Assembly: GCA_016785225.1 (NCBI GenBank)
Contig: JAFBJZ010000882.1
Location: 412,501-476,500 of the forward strand
DNA: 64,000 bases
Reading direction: 5' to 3'
Source: Psettodes erumei
Taxonomy: Eukaryota > Chordata > Actinopteri > Pleuronectiformes > Psettodidae
Under the pieces are notes generated by a model. The model ran no database searches, was not told the DNA's origin, and saw only the letters and a list, made by a program, of their open reading frames with translations. Of this stretch, positions 1 through 13,117 are shown piece by piece; position 1 is the first letter of the stretch, and every line of letters begins with the position of its first letter. Made by a program: the position numbers and the translations under genes.

Positions 1-1452
1 ATCATGACCCCAGAGGACACACACACACCCACGTACACCCACACACACACTGAATACTAGAAGAAAGAAGGGAAGGAAGGCCACGCACACTTTTCTCTTT
101 GTGATTCTTACCTTGACTCCCTCTATCCTAAATCCCAGGGTGGCTGTTGAGCTTATGGTCTCTCTCCACTGCATGTACCTGGGCTTGGTCACCGCCTTCT
201 TGTCGTTTTCCTCTGACGTGGGCGCCTGGGGATCCACCTCAATCATTTTCTGATACATGTCAGGTCTCGGAGAGGGCTTCTTGCGGGCCTTGGTTAGCTC
301 TTCCTCAAGATAGGTCCTGAAGGATGAGGGAAAAAAAAAAAACAGGTGAAGGGGACAGAAGAAGAGTGGGCGGGCGAGAGACATGGGCAGGGAGGGTGAG
401 AGAGTTTGCGTGAAGACGACGCAGGACACAGCTATTAACGCTGCACTGTCCAAGACAAATGCTCAGATTTAGAAATGTACCAGAATCAGTAAGACAAAAA
501 GTCTGACAGGGGAAGAAAGACAAGCTGGTGATCATATACAATTAGCCAAACATGTATGGGAGAGAAGACGAGAGTGGATGGTGAAATTATTGCAGCTTTA
601 ACAGTTTGCATTGCTCAACTTTGACCTCAGGAACTTTGCTCGAGTGCACATACAGATTTCGTGTGCAGCGAGGGATTATTACAGATAATCTCGGGGCGTT
701 TTCTTAGATTTTACCGACAAAATGCAAATGATGTCCCTTAATTGTTGATCCACCAGCCGAGTGACAAACACAGTGTTAGTCACCATCTTGAACCTCGATG
801 TCCGTCTGCTCCACTCACCATTCTGCTGTCTAAAGATTCATGTGATGTTTTCTCACCTCACTCCCATCTTACAGTCCATCACACACGGAAAGTCGAACTC
901 GGCCAGCAGATCCTCCATCTGGTTGTATTTCTGGCCGTCCTTCTCCACGTCTCCGTGGTAACCGGGGACGTACGGGCGCAGCACGTCCCTCATCAGGAGG
1001 GACAAGCAGCGTTGCTCACATTCACAGTGTTTCTAAAGGATGCCATCAGCGAGTTATAAGCACTTCTGAACCTTTGGCTTCACTAATTCAGGATCAGTAA
1101 TATGTGGAAACTTTCTGAAACGGAACACAAACTGAGCGACTTTGCGTTTAATGGCAAAGAAGGTGTCTTACTTTTAAAATGCGGCCGTTGGCTCCCGCTT
1201 TGAAGCTCCCTGTAAAAAAAGGACACTCTTTCACTGTGAAGTAGCCGCAGGCTCTTATTTTTATTTAGCCGAGCCTCCAACCTCAGGGACATCCACACAC
1301 GCTCTGACCTCTTAGCCGCTAAGAACTAGTACGACTCCCATTTTCTTTAAAAAATAAATATATATATATATTGAACACATCACAAATAGTTTGTAAAAAC
1401 CTAAAAACATTTTTGACACACAAACTAAAAGAAAAAGACAAAAAAGACAAAT

Positions 1453-1503
<51 letters not shown>

Positions 1504-2046
1504 TGATTTAATATGCTCAGCCACAAAAGCACACACCACAAAAACCACAGGTCGTAGTTATTCAATTATGGTCCAACTACCCGTTTGCTGTGTCAGGGCC
1601 AGGACATACCTGCGTGTCCAGCCAGTTGTATCCAGGGATACTTCTTCTTGAAGGACATGACGAACGGAGACCAGTGGACCATGTTCTTAATCTTCTTCCA
1701 AGACTTGTGCTGCAAACAAACACACACACAACAGACGGGATTATCCTCCAGAATGATCAGAATGTGCTTTTGAGGAAGGCATTTAACAACAATTTGCTCC
1801 ACCAGAATCTGATCTGTGTGTTACCATTAGGCTGCCTGCCTGACAGGATTAATAGTAAAGATATGCATGATCGACGGCCTGAGGTTCTCCATCCTGAAAC
1901 CTGTTTAAACCAAGCTCTCTCTTTTAGAAATTGATGTGAGTCAGCGGAATAGGAATGTTTGTACTTTTGGTTATGCAAGCTATTTGGGCACTTATGAAGA
2001 CTTGAGATTTGAATGAGGCCAAGTTTTCCATCTTAATACGTCTTGA

Positions 2047-2083
<37 letters not shown>

Positions 2084-5000
2084 GGGCATCCCTGACCCTG
2101 AGGGAGCTTTCCTAATCTCTCTCTGCCTCGTTCTCCCACATTCGTTTTTTCTTTGTCTATTTTAGAACATTTTATCGGAACCCTACTGGAGGACCAAGCT
2201 GGGGTTTCCCCTGGTAACACACAACACACACACACACACGCACGCACATAGTGTTTCGACAAGGGTTCTCCCTGTCCCTGGCAAGGACACACTGAACTGC
2301 AGGACTCCTGCCACACACACAAACAAACAGTCAGTCATTCACAAACACAGCTTTATGATGCCTCTGAGTTGTTTCCACCTCAGCAGGTTTTCTCTCATCG
2401 ACCACAGGCTGATTCAAGGCCAGCTCTCCCTTCCTCTGGCACTCTGTTTTTGTGATGGAAATACTTTCCTTCAACAGTTAACATTAACATTTATCTACAG
2501 AAGAACTGCAACGGGCTAAAAACATAATAGACTCTTGATGACAATAACTGTTATGGTAAGTGGATAAGGATAAAACTAGTTAGGTTAAAAGGATTTGAAG
2601 GTGTATTGACAAGAGAAAAAACAAGAGGGGTAAGTTACTCATTTTTAAATGTCCCTTCATTTCCTTAAGAATATCCCTGTTATCCCTTCTTATCCATTCA
2701 TCTTCTCCAAAACTGTCCTGTAAATAAGATTACAACATTCAGTGAAATGACAGTAAATAACATTCTCACTGAGTAAAAGACTCAAACCATTTTTTTATGC
2801 CTGCGGCATTACATCAGATGGAAAAATTCCTGATGTCTTGTTCTGTGGGTTTAAACAATGCTCGGCTGTGCAGCATTATAACGGAAGAGCCAGTGGATGC
2901 AGCAGCACTGAAAATGTAGAAATGAGTTGTGTGGAAATGCTTTACACACCCTCCGTAACTGGTTTTTAGGTGAAAACAGACACCGTCGACCATTTACATT
3001 AAAAACCCACCCTAAAATAATCACATCCTCATGTGATTAAGAGATACTTTTCACAGTGAAATATCTCATTTAAAAATAGGCGTAAAAATCATCTTCCTCA
3101 AGTTAAAGCTGTGATTTTACACACGGAAGTTTCCTTTGGTCTGCAAATACCAGGAGAAATAATATTATGTCTGCAAATAACTGGAGAAGACGGGAGAGGA
3201 GAGGAGAGGAGGAGGAGGAAAGGAAGGATAAGATAAAAGAGGACCATAGAAGGAGATATATAACCCATGTCACCTAATCTGGACCTGATGAAAATTCATC
3301 TGATAGTAGCATGACTATCTATGGTTTGATGCATGCACGCACACACACACAAACACACACATTTTCCCATCTCCCCCTCTCTCTGCCTGAGGCAGTGATG
3401 GGGGTCACATGAGGGGTTTTTTCTCCTCTGCCCCGGAGAAGGAGAAACACACGTGTACAGATCACATGGTGGAAACTAACTCTTAGGTAAGTCAGCTGAG
3501 CTGGCTCAACCGTGGGATAGCACCGGGTTTATTAGGATTTGCCTTTTTAAATTGCAACAATGAGAGGTTTGCTAGGATGTTTCAGCACTTCTCACAGCAT
3601 ACCTAATTGATGTCTTGGGTACAAATCCGTAGAAACGGCTCTGTAACTTGCTGTGCTTCAGCTTCTATGAAAACAGATTGCTTGCTTTGCAATCTCAGAA
3701 AAAGAAAATCAAAAGATGTGGTTTAAAAGGGAGATGGCCGGGAGGCACAAGGCAACATCCTTCAAGCTTGTACTGGGGATCTCCGTGTGTCAGCGTGAAG
3801 ATGATACGCATTTTTTCATATAACTCGACAGATATAGATTTCCATGAATAAGTAAAGGCTGAAGTGAAATGACAGGGCTAAACAATCCGCGGTCGACATT
3901 TCTCAGTCGCCACTGTCTTGTGGTTAAAGGAAATGCATGCAGATTAAGTTTTGTCGACCACCAGTGAGACAAATAAGTTAAACCGTGTGGTATTCCCCTT
4001 CTCATTTTTTCCACCATCTTCAGTCAGTTAGCAGGAGAGCAAGAGTATCAGGCTACAGCTCAGTAAGTAGCCAGGGTCTGTGCTTTCTCTGTCAGCTCAG
4101 ACTGTCATCCATCTAACTTGTTGCCCACTTATAGTTGGTGCGTGTGTGTGTGCGCGCGCGCGTGTGTGAGCTGCCGAGGGCAAGACAGAGACACTAAGAC
4201 AGAATCTGGACTTGCTCAAGTGTGAGTAATAACAGACATTGTCTCAGTGTGTAGATTTAGGAGCTGGAGACATTAAAATGCAATCAGGAGGAGGACAGGA
4301 GAGACGAGAGGACACGGGAGGACAACTTTGGAAAAAAAAAAGCCAAAAACTAAAGGCTTCAACTCTCAGGGGGATGTTACCAGCATTATTATAGCTCAAT
4401 AAAAATCTAACTCCGAGAGTAGAGCTGTCAAACATTACTAAACAAGGACTAAATCCAGGTATGAAAGTATTGTGTGACCGTAAGCGCAAGCCTCGGCTGA
4501 CATAAATGCAGCACTGGCTTCATGCAGGCAACCGTACCTGAAGGCGGCTGGTGAAGAGGTGGGTGATGGCAATGATAAAGGAGGCTCCGACCGACACGGC
4601 AACGCTCCATGCCGAGAACAGCCATGAAGACCGCATCAAGACTGATGGGTTTTCAGTCAGTTTACAAACTGGGCAGGACGGGATTATCCGTGCAGCTCTC
4701 CTGCAGCGTGCCCAGACTCCTGCCCCTCTCTGTTTTAAAAAACAAGCAGCCCGGGCCTCACAAACACTTCTTTCTATGTCCCACATGATTTTCATATATG
4801 TGTGCGAGTGTCTGAGTCTGAGCGCGTGGCAGACACAAACGATTGCGGATCATTTGATTGGCAAAACAGAGGCATAAACATAATCTGTGGATGCAAATCT
4901 CTGCAGAGGTCACAGCATTTGAGAGACGCAGATGGAGGTAAGTGTGTGTGAGTGGGCGTATAAGTGCGAATGCAAGTACTGGGAAGACGTAGGGGCTTCG

Positions 5001-6535
5001 AGGAAAAGGCAAACAAAATATATATAAATAAATATACCGGTGCTTTGCTACGACTGTGTTTGAGTACGGGTGAGGGATTGTGCAAACCTGCTTGCGTTTA
5101 TGTGTGAGGCAGTTTCTGTAAAAGCGTGTGAGAGACAGAATGATTGCAACAGAAGCTAACGAAGCTCCGACGCCACTGTGTGCAACGTTACATCACGCGC
5201 AACACCTGACTTTTTACAACTCAAGAAATAAGCAATGCACAGACATTCTCCACGTGTGAATTTTTACATGAAGATACTGACAGTGTTGTACAAGAAAGTC
5301 CTGAAATAATCCTTTTGGTGGCTGGCAGGTGCATCTGTCTCCTTCCGAGAGCTCGTGAGAAACTCTTTGCATGACTGTGCCGACATGCACGACGTTGCGC
5401 AAATTGCCTAGAAAATGCTTGTAGGCGTAAAAGACATTTGGGAATGTGCAAATGAGAGTTGTACAACAAATATTACCTCAGTGAGGTCAGAGAAAGGGCC
5501 TATGAAAAAGGAATCAAATCAGATCAACAATCAGTTATTTTGACTGGGGTTTCTAATGCTGTATCTAACTTGTAATATCCAATAAGAAATCAAGATTGAA
5601 AATGCGCTAAAATCAAGCCCTTCTGCACAATCGGTTGTCATTGTATGAGAATAATACTGTTAATACTGTTATTTTTGAAAGTTTATGTGGACTAGGGGTG
5701 CAACTAACAATTTCTTCATCACATATGTTATGTTAATGCATTAATTGTTTAGTCTGTAGAATGTCATTCAAACCTGATGCATTCCAATTGCCCGTGTTGT
5801 GCCATCAAGAACCAAACATATTCAAATTGTTAGAGATTCATTTTCTGTCCATCAATTAAAGGAAAAAAGAGGGATTGCTTCATCAGCTACGTGTTTCAGC
5901 CCCAATCCAGACTGTCCCCGGTTCCTTTGCCATCAATATACAATCGAGAAGGAAATACTAGTCATTTGCTGCTCTTTGTTCCTGTAATCTACGGAATACA
6001 ATTTCAACAGACTTCAAAACTGTTGATGCTTCTATGATCCCTCACAACCTGCAGTACATATAACTTTCATTTTGTTGATTTTGTGTCTCTGTTGTAGCGT
6101 TTTTCCATTCCAGTGCTTAGATTATTTTTTCACATCAGGCAGACTGTCAATCAGCAGACACACACAGGAAGGCATGGACGTCTCCGCCAGGAAATAATTC
6201 CTCAAAACACATGACCCAAACCTCATCTCTTCTAGTGATAATTGGTGAAATGCATGCCTGAGAAGTATTTCTGCATTTGTTCAGTTTGTGGTGTAAATAT
6301 TATGGAAAATGGTCGTTTTTAATTGAGCAAGACTGGACGTGGTATTGAAATACAATTGAAAGAGGTGTTTGAACTGGCAAAGTCACTTTTTCCTCTGCCC
6401 AAAATGTCCATCAAAGTCAGCCATTCCGTCTCTCTCTCTCATCTTTTCCTTGCTCATTGCTCTCTCCTATCTCTGTCCCCAGACCAGCTGGGTGACAAGA
6501 GGAGAGCAGGAAAAGCAGTAAAGTTTCCATTGAGA

Positions 6536-6574
<39 letters not shown>

Positions 6575-9500
6575 GGAGGGAGGAAATGGTAAGCGAAGGA
6601 ACTTCTTGCAGACAGGAAGTGGGGGGGGGTTGCCGCTTGCCTCAGCGACAGTATTTTCCACATCCGCCGCTGACTACAAACAAAAGAAAGAAAGAAAAAA
6701 GGCCTTGCCCCCTCTATAAACAACAGAAAGAACACGGAGGAAATGAGAAGCACTGAGGCAAAGACTTTTTATTGGCACCTTGATTATCAACTTGAGAAGC
6801 GCGCATCGTGCCTTTCAACACGCCCGTCTGCAGACCCGATTTCAGGCCACACGCGTGTCTATGAGATAGGTAACTGATCAAAATTGTGCAATTATCGCAT
6901 GCAGTATGGAAAAGGGTGCTGTCACAAAAATGATATGCATAGCTGAATGGAAAATTGAATGTGTGTGTGTGTGTGTTTTTTTAAACCACAAGAACTAGGG
7001 TTACACATAGCAACAAGATATCGCTCATTTGCATGCAGGGAGGAGTGATGGGAGGCTGAGAGTGGTGAGAATGGTTTAAAAAAAAAACAGAAAAAAAAAC
7101 TTGGGCAAAGGGTAACTCTGGGTTACAAATGTGTAATGTGAAAAGGCAAGGGGAAACACTGATGCATGCTGATGTTTTCAACGGAGAGGCGCTGAGGAAA
7201 CAACAAGCCTGATATCGCTCACCACAAGGTCCCCGTGCAGATACAAATATTGCAACTGTCTGAGTCTGCAAAGTTAGGACTGAGAGGCACACAAATATTT
7301 ACGCCGCCAATCAGACGCACGAAACACACGCAGACAAAAATCAAACTGCAGGGAGTGCGGCTAAACAACATGCTTTGAGAGCGTGCGATAAATCTCTTAG
7401 CAACCAAGGCCGGCCAGGGGAAAATTAGCTTTGCAAAATCGTCCGCAGTACAAAGGCGTGAAAAACACCACCTCAAAGAAAGAAAAAAAAAGAGTTAGAT
7501 GTTTTGTGATGTGGCTGTTCAGTTATGTTGTAACTTAATACCAGAGACTGATAAGGAAAAGTTGTTTTTTTGTTGTTTTTTTTTTTCCAAAGTCAGGCCA
7601 CTATGGAACATTTAAAGAGTGTATCTGACTTAAGATCTCGCCTCAACTGTGAAACACTCTGAAGTAAACTAAACAAGCAGAAGTGGTTTTGGGAGGTTTC
7701 TTTACTTGCTCGCTAACCAGCGGAGTAACCTATAAAACACGTTCCAGTTAATGTGAAACTGCGAAAATCTGATCCACAAAAGCGGCACAGAAATTTCTGT
7801 TCAAATGTTAATACATGCAGAAGTGCAACCCCTGGATCTCCAGGCTACGTGAAGCTTACTCTACATCCTTTTTTTTTTTTGCATTCATATATCACATCAA
7901 GGTTTCCCCTGACAGCCCTGAAACCAAGTGAAACCACACTTCTGCACTGGATCTGACACTGAAGATTCTCTTTCAGCCGAAATGTCAGCTTCGGTAACGT
8001 CAGGCCGACCTCATCCCGGCCGGGGTGACTCGAGCACGCGCATGCCCCGACAAACTCGCACGCGGCAACACCAAATAAAGAACTGACCGGTGTTTCCCCC
8101 TCTCACAACAGACCCAAACCAAGTAGGCACTCTGTAACATGCGCGCACGCATACGCACACACAAGACACACACCCATAAACTTACAGACTTCCACACTTA
8201 CAGCTGTGAGAGGGAAACTCGGTTTGACGTCACAGAGTTGCTAGGCAACTTGCCGCCGTGGTAGTGAAGATTTTCCACTGCAGTGCAAACACTGTGTGAG
8301 AGTGTGCCTGTGTGTTTATGTGGGTGTTTGTGGTGATATTTTGTGCTGACCCACTTGGGTTACAGTTTTCATCCAGCGCAGTCCAAGACTAAGAACTCTC
8401 TCTTTTCTTTGGTATCATAGATGAGGCAAGAGAGTTGCAGTTAGATTTGCAAAGAATGAACGCAGACTGGTGAGGATGAGTATTTGGGTCAGCGTGTCTC
8501 CGCAATTCAAAAGGTCATAAAAACAGAAACGAAAAAAACAACAACAAAAACAAAAGCCTATAAAAAAAGAACTAAAAAAAACGAGATGCGATTCTTAAGT
8601 TGTAAGAGTGTTGCGCGCTGCAGAGTGAAACAAGCAAAATTGTACTGCGGTGTGTACAGAGGGCGTGTCAGCGTCAGCATACGTGTGCCTGTGTGTGTGT
8701 TTGTGTTTTACAGTTGAGAAGTATGGGTGTAGTCTGCATTCCGAAAGACTCATCTGTTTATATAATGGACCCGTTTATTTAAAGGACGTGTTCTTTCAGG
8801 AACTGAAGGTGCATTGAAATCTTGTCCAACGACGTAATGCACGGTTTACTTACAGTAAGGACACCGTGAGTAGCAACACGCCTTCTGCATCATTTATAGA
8901 GAGACCTTCGTAAGTCCTGCCCCACTTCCGCTCCACTCTAACTTCTGCTCCACGACCTTTAGTTTTGTTTTTTTTCCCCATCAGTCTACCTAAAAGGTGA
9001 TGCTGGAGTTTTCTGCAAATCATCTGGGTTTGCAGCCACCACTAAGTTCTGACAGCAAATTTACGAACGTTAAAAACTATTATAGTTTATCTATACTTTA
9101 TAACTATTTAAAGCTGTAGTTGAAGACTGAAAAAATGAAATAATTATTTAAGGGCTGCAACTAACAATAAACCTATTGATAATTTGGGGAAAAAATGTCC
9201 AAAAAGTGAAACTAGACTAGACAATAATATGTACTCAGAGCCAATAGTGATATCATTAAATCACATTTTTTGTCAGTCCAAAACACAAAGCTGTTCAACG
9301 TGATATAAAAACAAAGAATAGTTGCATTATCCTCATATTTGAAAAGCTTGAACCAGGACATGTAATTCATTTGTTCTTCACAAATAAGTTAAAAAATTAA
9401 TCAATTACTAAGATTAAATTCTCTTAAACTAAAGAAATGAGCGGATTCAATTTTAATCGCAACTATGCTTGTATGTACTGTCACATCAAGAATGACTCAT

Positions 9501-10397
9501 TGAAGCTGAGCCCAAATACGTTGATTAATCCAATATTTCTTCTTATTTATTCATGCGTTTTCCAATTTATTTGTGCACATGAGCTATCACTTTGATGCTA
9601 CTCAGCCAGGTGGGTATTTTGATATAGTTTTGTCATTTAATCATCAACCTTCTTTGTTGTCTTAAATCCTGCAATTGCCAGAGACAGAATATTAATATGA
9701 TATATTACAATAGTAAATCGCAAAGTGTTATGTGAGATTTCATCTGTAGTTGTTTGGTTTCAAACTTCTATGATGGGTGTGGTTTCTTAATGATAAACTG
9801 CACAGCACAAAGCAGACACCTGACTATCGCCCCACAAAGGAAATAATTCGGCTGCGAGCAGATACTTGTTTTTTCATTCCAGAGAAGTCAACTGAAATTA
9901 CAGAGAGAGGAAAAAAAAAAGAAAAACGCAGAGGCCAATCTCCTGCAGGTGTCATTTTGATGCCAATTTACTCGAACTAAGAAAACAGTGGCAGCATGTA
10001 TGTGCCCTCAAACCTTGGAGAGATGCCCAACAGTCAAAAGATCAGCCAAATAGTGTCTATATATAGCTGGGTTCAGATCCCAGCCTCTACCTCTGGTTCA
10101 GCATGAACAATCCAAAAAATTAGTTGATGAGTTGAAGCTAATGGCAACAGACACACAGACCTGAGAGCAATTCATAGTGGCAGCCATCTGCAGGCTGGGG
10201 GTAGGGGGAATGTTCACATAGCATCCAAAATCAAAAACAAGCAAAAATTAATCCCAAACCGAGCTTTTAACTGATAACTTTGGCCTATATATTTTCAGTT
10301 GTGTATTTCAAGTGCTTAATTTCTTAATTCTGTGTTACGCTAGCTATTTGCGCAGCTCCAGCACTTCTTGTGGTAAAAAAACAAAAATAATAATATA

Positions 10398-10448
<51 letters not shown>

Positions 10449-11947
10449 GAGTTGCTTTTTAGACCAAGTTTCAAGCAAAGTCAAGTTCTTTATTAGTTTA
10501 GATCTAGGCTACCCAAAAAAAAAAAAGCCAGGAGATCCTCTTTGTTTTCCTCTTTGTGTGAAAAGCACACTGGCTAATTAGGCCATTGCACGCACAGAAA
10601 AAGAAAAGGCTAAAGCCTGTGGGGCAGTCAGAACGCTTCATAAGAGAGGATTATGAGTGTTCAACTGCAACGAAAAAGTACCACAAGACAGTTCAACCTG
10701 TCGCCTTTTTTTTCCGAATGAAAGGAGTCACCTGATAATGTGTCTAAATGAGTCAGGGTGGCGGCAAACCGGGGCAGTCGCGGTGCTAATGCTAGCGAGC
10801 CGCGGTGCTAATGCTAGCTAGCTGGAGTTACTGTAGATGACCCAGCTAGCTAGGTTAGCTGCAGGACCACTGTGGCAGCGGGGGGGCAGCCACCCACGTA
10901 ACCACAGGTGTCTTTAGTTAAGAAGCTGGAGGGCGGCTGTCTGATAAAATTAGATGTAACAAGTTCATTGAGGAGTTGAAGGTGCTTAACGCACAATATA
11001 CTCGCCCCGGGCATTCGGAGTAAAAGCGGAAACAGGGAGGATGTGTGATGAGGACATGGCAGTGGTGCGGAGTTACCTGGACGACTAGATAAGGTAAGCA
11101 CCCATTTGTTTATTAACAGGGCTACTGTATAAGTCGGTTTTATTGGGCTGCCATGACATTGTTGTAATAGCAATAGAAATGTAGGAACTTTTGTGTCATT
11201 CTTGTTAAACGTTGTTGTCTTTGTTCAACCTGTGGAGGAAATGAATTGCTGTCTGTGCTGTAAACCCCATGCAGAGACGTGAGCGTTTGTGCTTTACAGA
11301 GGAGTAGCGGAGAAAAAAAAAATTAGAACCGACTAATTACAGACGCAGCAATTGTCAGTTTGTTTGCGTGCATGCGTCTAAATACGTTTGCGATCAGTGT
11401 TAGTATTGTGGCGGATAGCCACATGCAAGTCAACGTATGGGAAACTCTGGGCAATAACGAAGTGGACGTTTGACTGCATTCGTGCAAAAAGAAAAATGTC
11501 AAGAGGACCACGAATGACTTAAAACTACAGTGAAAAGTGAACTCAGTCCCTGGAACAACAAATGCATCAACACTGAGCTAAGAAGCCCAAAATGTAAACA
11601 TATGAAGATGATAAATGGATCCCGCGGAACGTACTGCTCTTACACTGCACCTTCTTCATTTTTCACAAAGCCTGCAGGAAATTCTCCTTTTCCTGCAAAT
11701 TTATTTTCTATCTTTTCTCGTGGTACTAGAAGGACACGTGTATTTTGTGTGTATTTTCAGGCACTGCTTTTAAATGTCCCATAGGATGACAAATATCCCT
11801 AAAGTGAGTATATAGCAAATGAAGTCAAGTCACTCCTGCATTAAATATGCACAAAGGAAAAGAGATATGTCTCCCTTAATGTAAAATTAAGAAAACATGG
11901 CGAACAGCATGTATTGTGCATCTTTTCCTCTTGGGCCCTTTCTTTTG

Positions 11948-11978
<31 letters not shown>

Positions 11979-12106
11979 CAGTCTTCCTCTCCAACTCACT
12001 CTGTCTTCCTCTCTCAGTATCACTCCTCTCTCTCTCTCCCTCTCCTCTCTCCTACATACCTCCCACACGAGTGAGCATGCTTTATGTGTTTCTGCATGTT
12101 TGCCGC

Positions 12107-12143
<37 letters not shown>

Positions 12144-13085
12144 AGGCTTCCTCAAACCGTACAGGTCAGGAGCTGCATTTGACGAGCTACAGACAGGAAC
12201 ATGAATAAACCCGATGTTTGACATCGACGCGCTTTGATGAGGGGAATCCAGACACTTACTCGAAACTATTAAACCCTGCTCTTCACTCAGCCGCGACTTC
12301 CATCGGGAGCTCCTGTCCCTTCCTTTTTCCTGGATCAAACGAAACAAACAATGGCTGGAAGTACGCAAAGAGCAATACAAACACTACTCAAATGCACCAG
12401 CCGAAGCCATTTAAAGTTATACAAAGAATAGGATATATAATCAGTTTGTCACCTGAGACTTTTAGGGATGGGTCATTCCAATAAATATGTGAGAAAACTG
12501 CATCCATCACTCTGCACACAGCAAAACCCTGTTCTGGAAAACCCAGCACTTGATTCCTAAGGCCAGAAACCCAGGAAGAAAAGATTTCTGTCGTGAGACG
12601 TCCAAAAAACAACAGAGGGACACTTTCAGGACTGACGCGTTTTTGTTTTTTTGTAAATCAGTTATACAACTCTGCATTAAAATCCTGTTTCAAAGCAGGA
12701 GTGAGATGGCCTCATGAACCGCATGAAATGTTGGCTACAAATAAGAACGCACCAACCCACCCACCCACCTACACACACAAAGACACACAAACACACACAC
12801 AGGCCTCAGCCTCCTCCTTGAATTGCATCCAAATGTAGGCAAAGCCTAAGTGTGTGTGACTGGCTAAATCTCTTGCTTTCCCTTTTCTATCACCCCACAC
12901 ACACACACACACACACCCTCACATTACCCACACGCAGAAAAACACACCTACACACACACACACACACGTGCACGGGTCGGGGCACAGAGCTGGCTTTGTT
13001 AGGGTGAAAGTCAACTATTACTCAGGGAGACAGTTCAGGCCAATTTGACACAGGAGCACCCAGTGACATGCACAGACACATTCAA

Positions 13086-13117
<32 letters not shown>

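Noticed and set aside
10060..10110. tRNA-like B-box text (gggttcagatcccagcc)
   Set aside because: No matching A-box, acceptor stem or anticodon arm can be formed around it.
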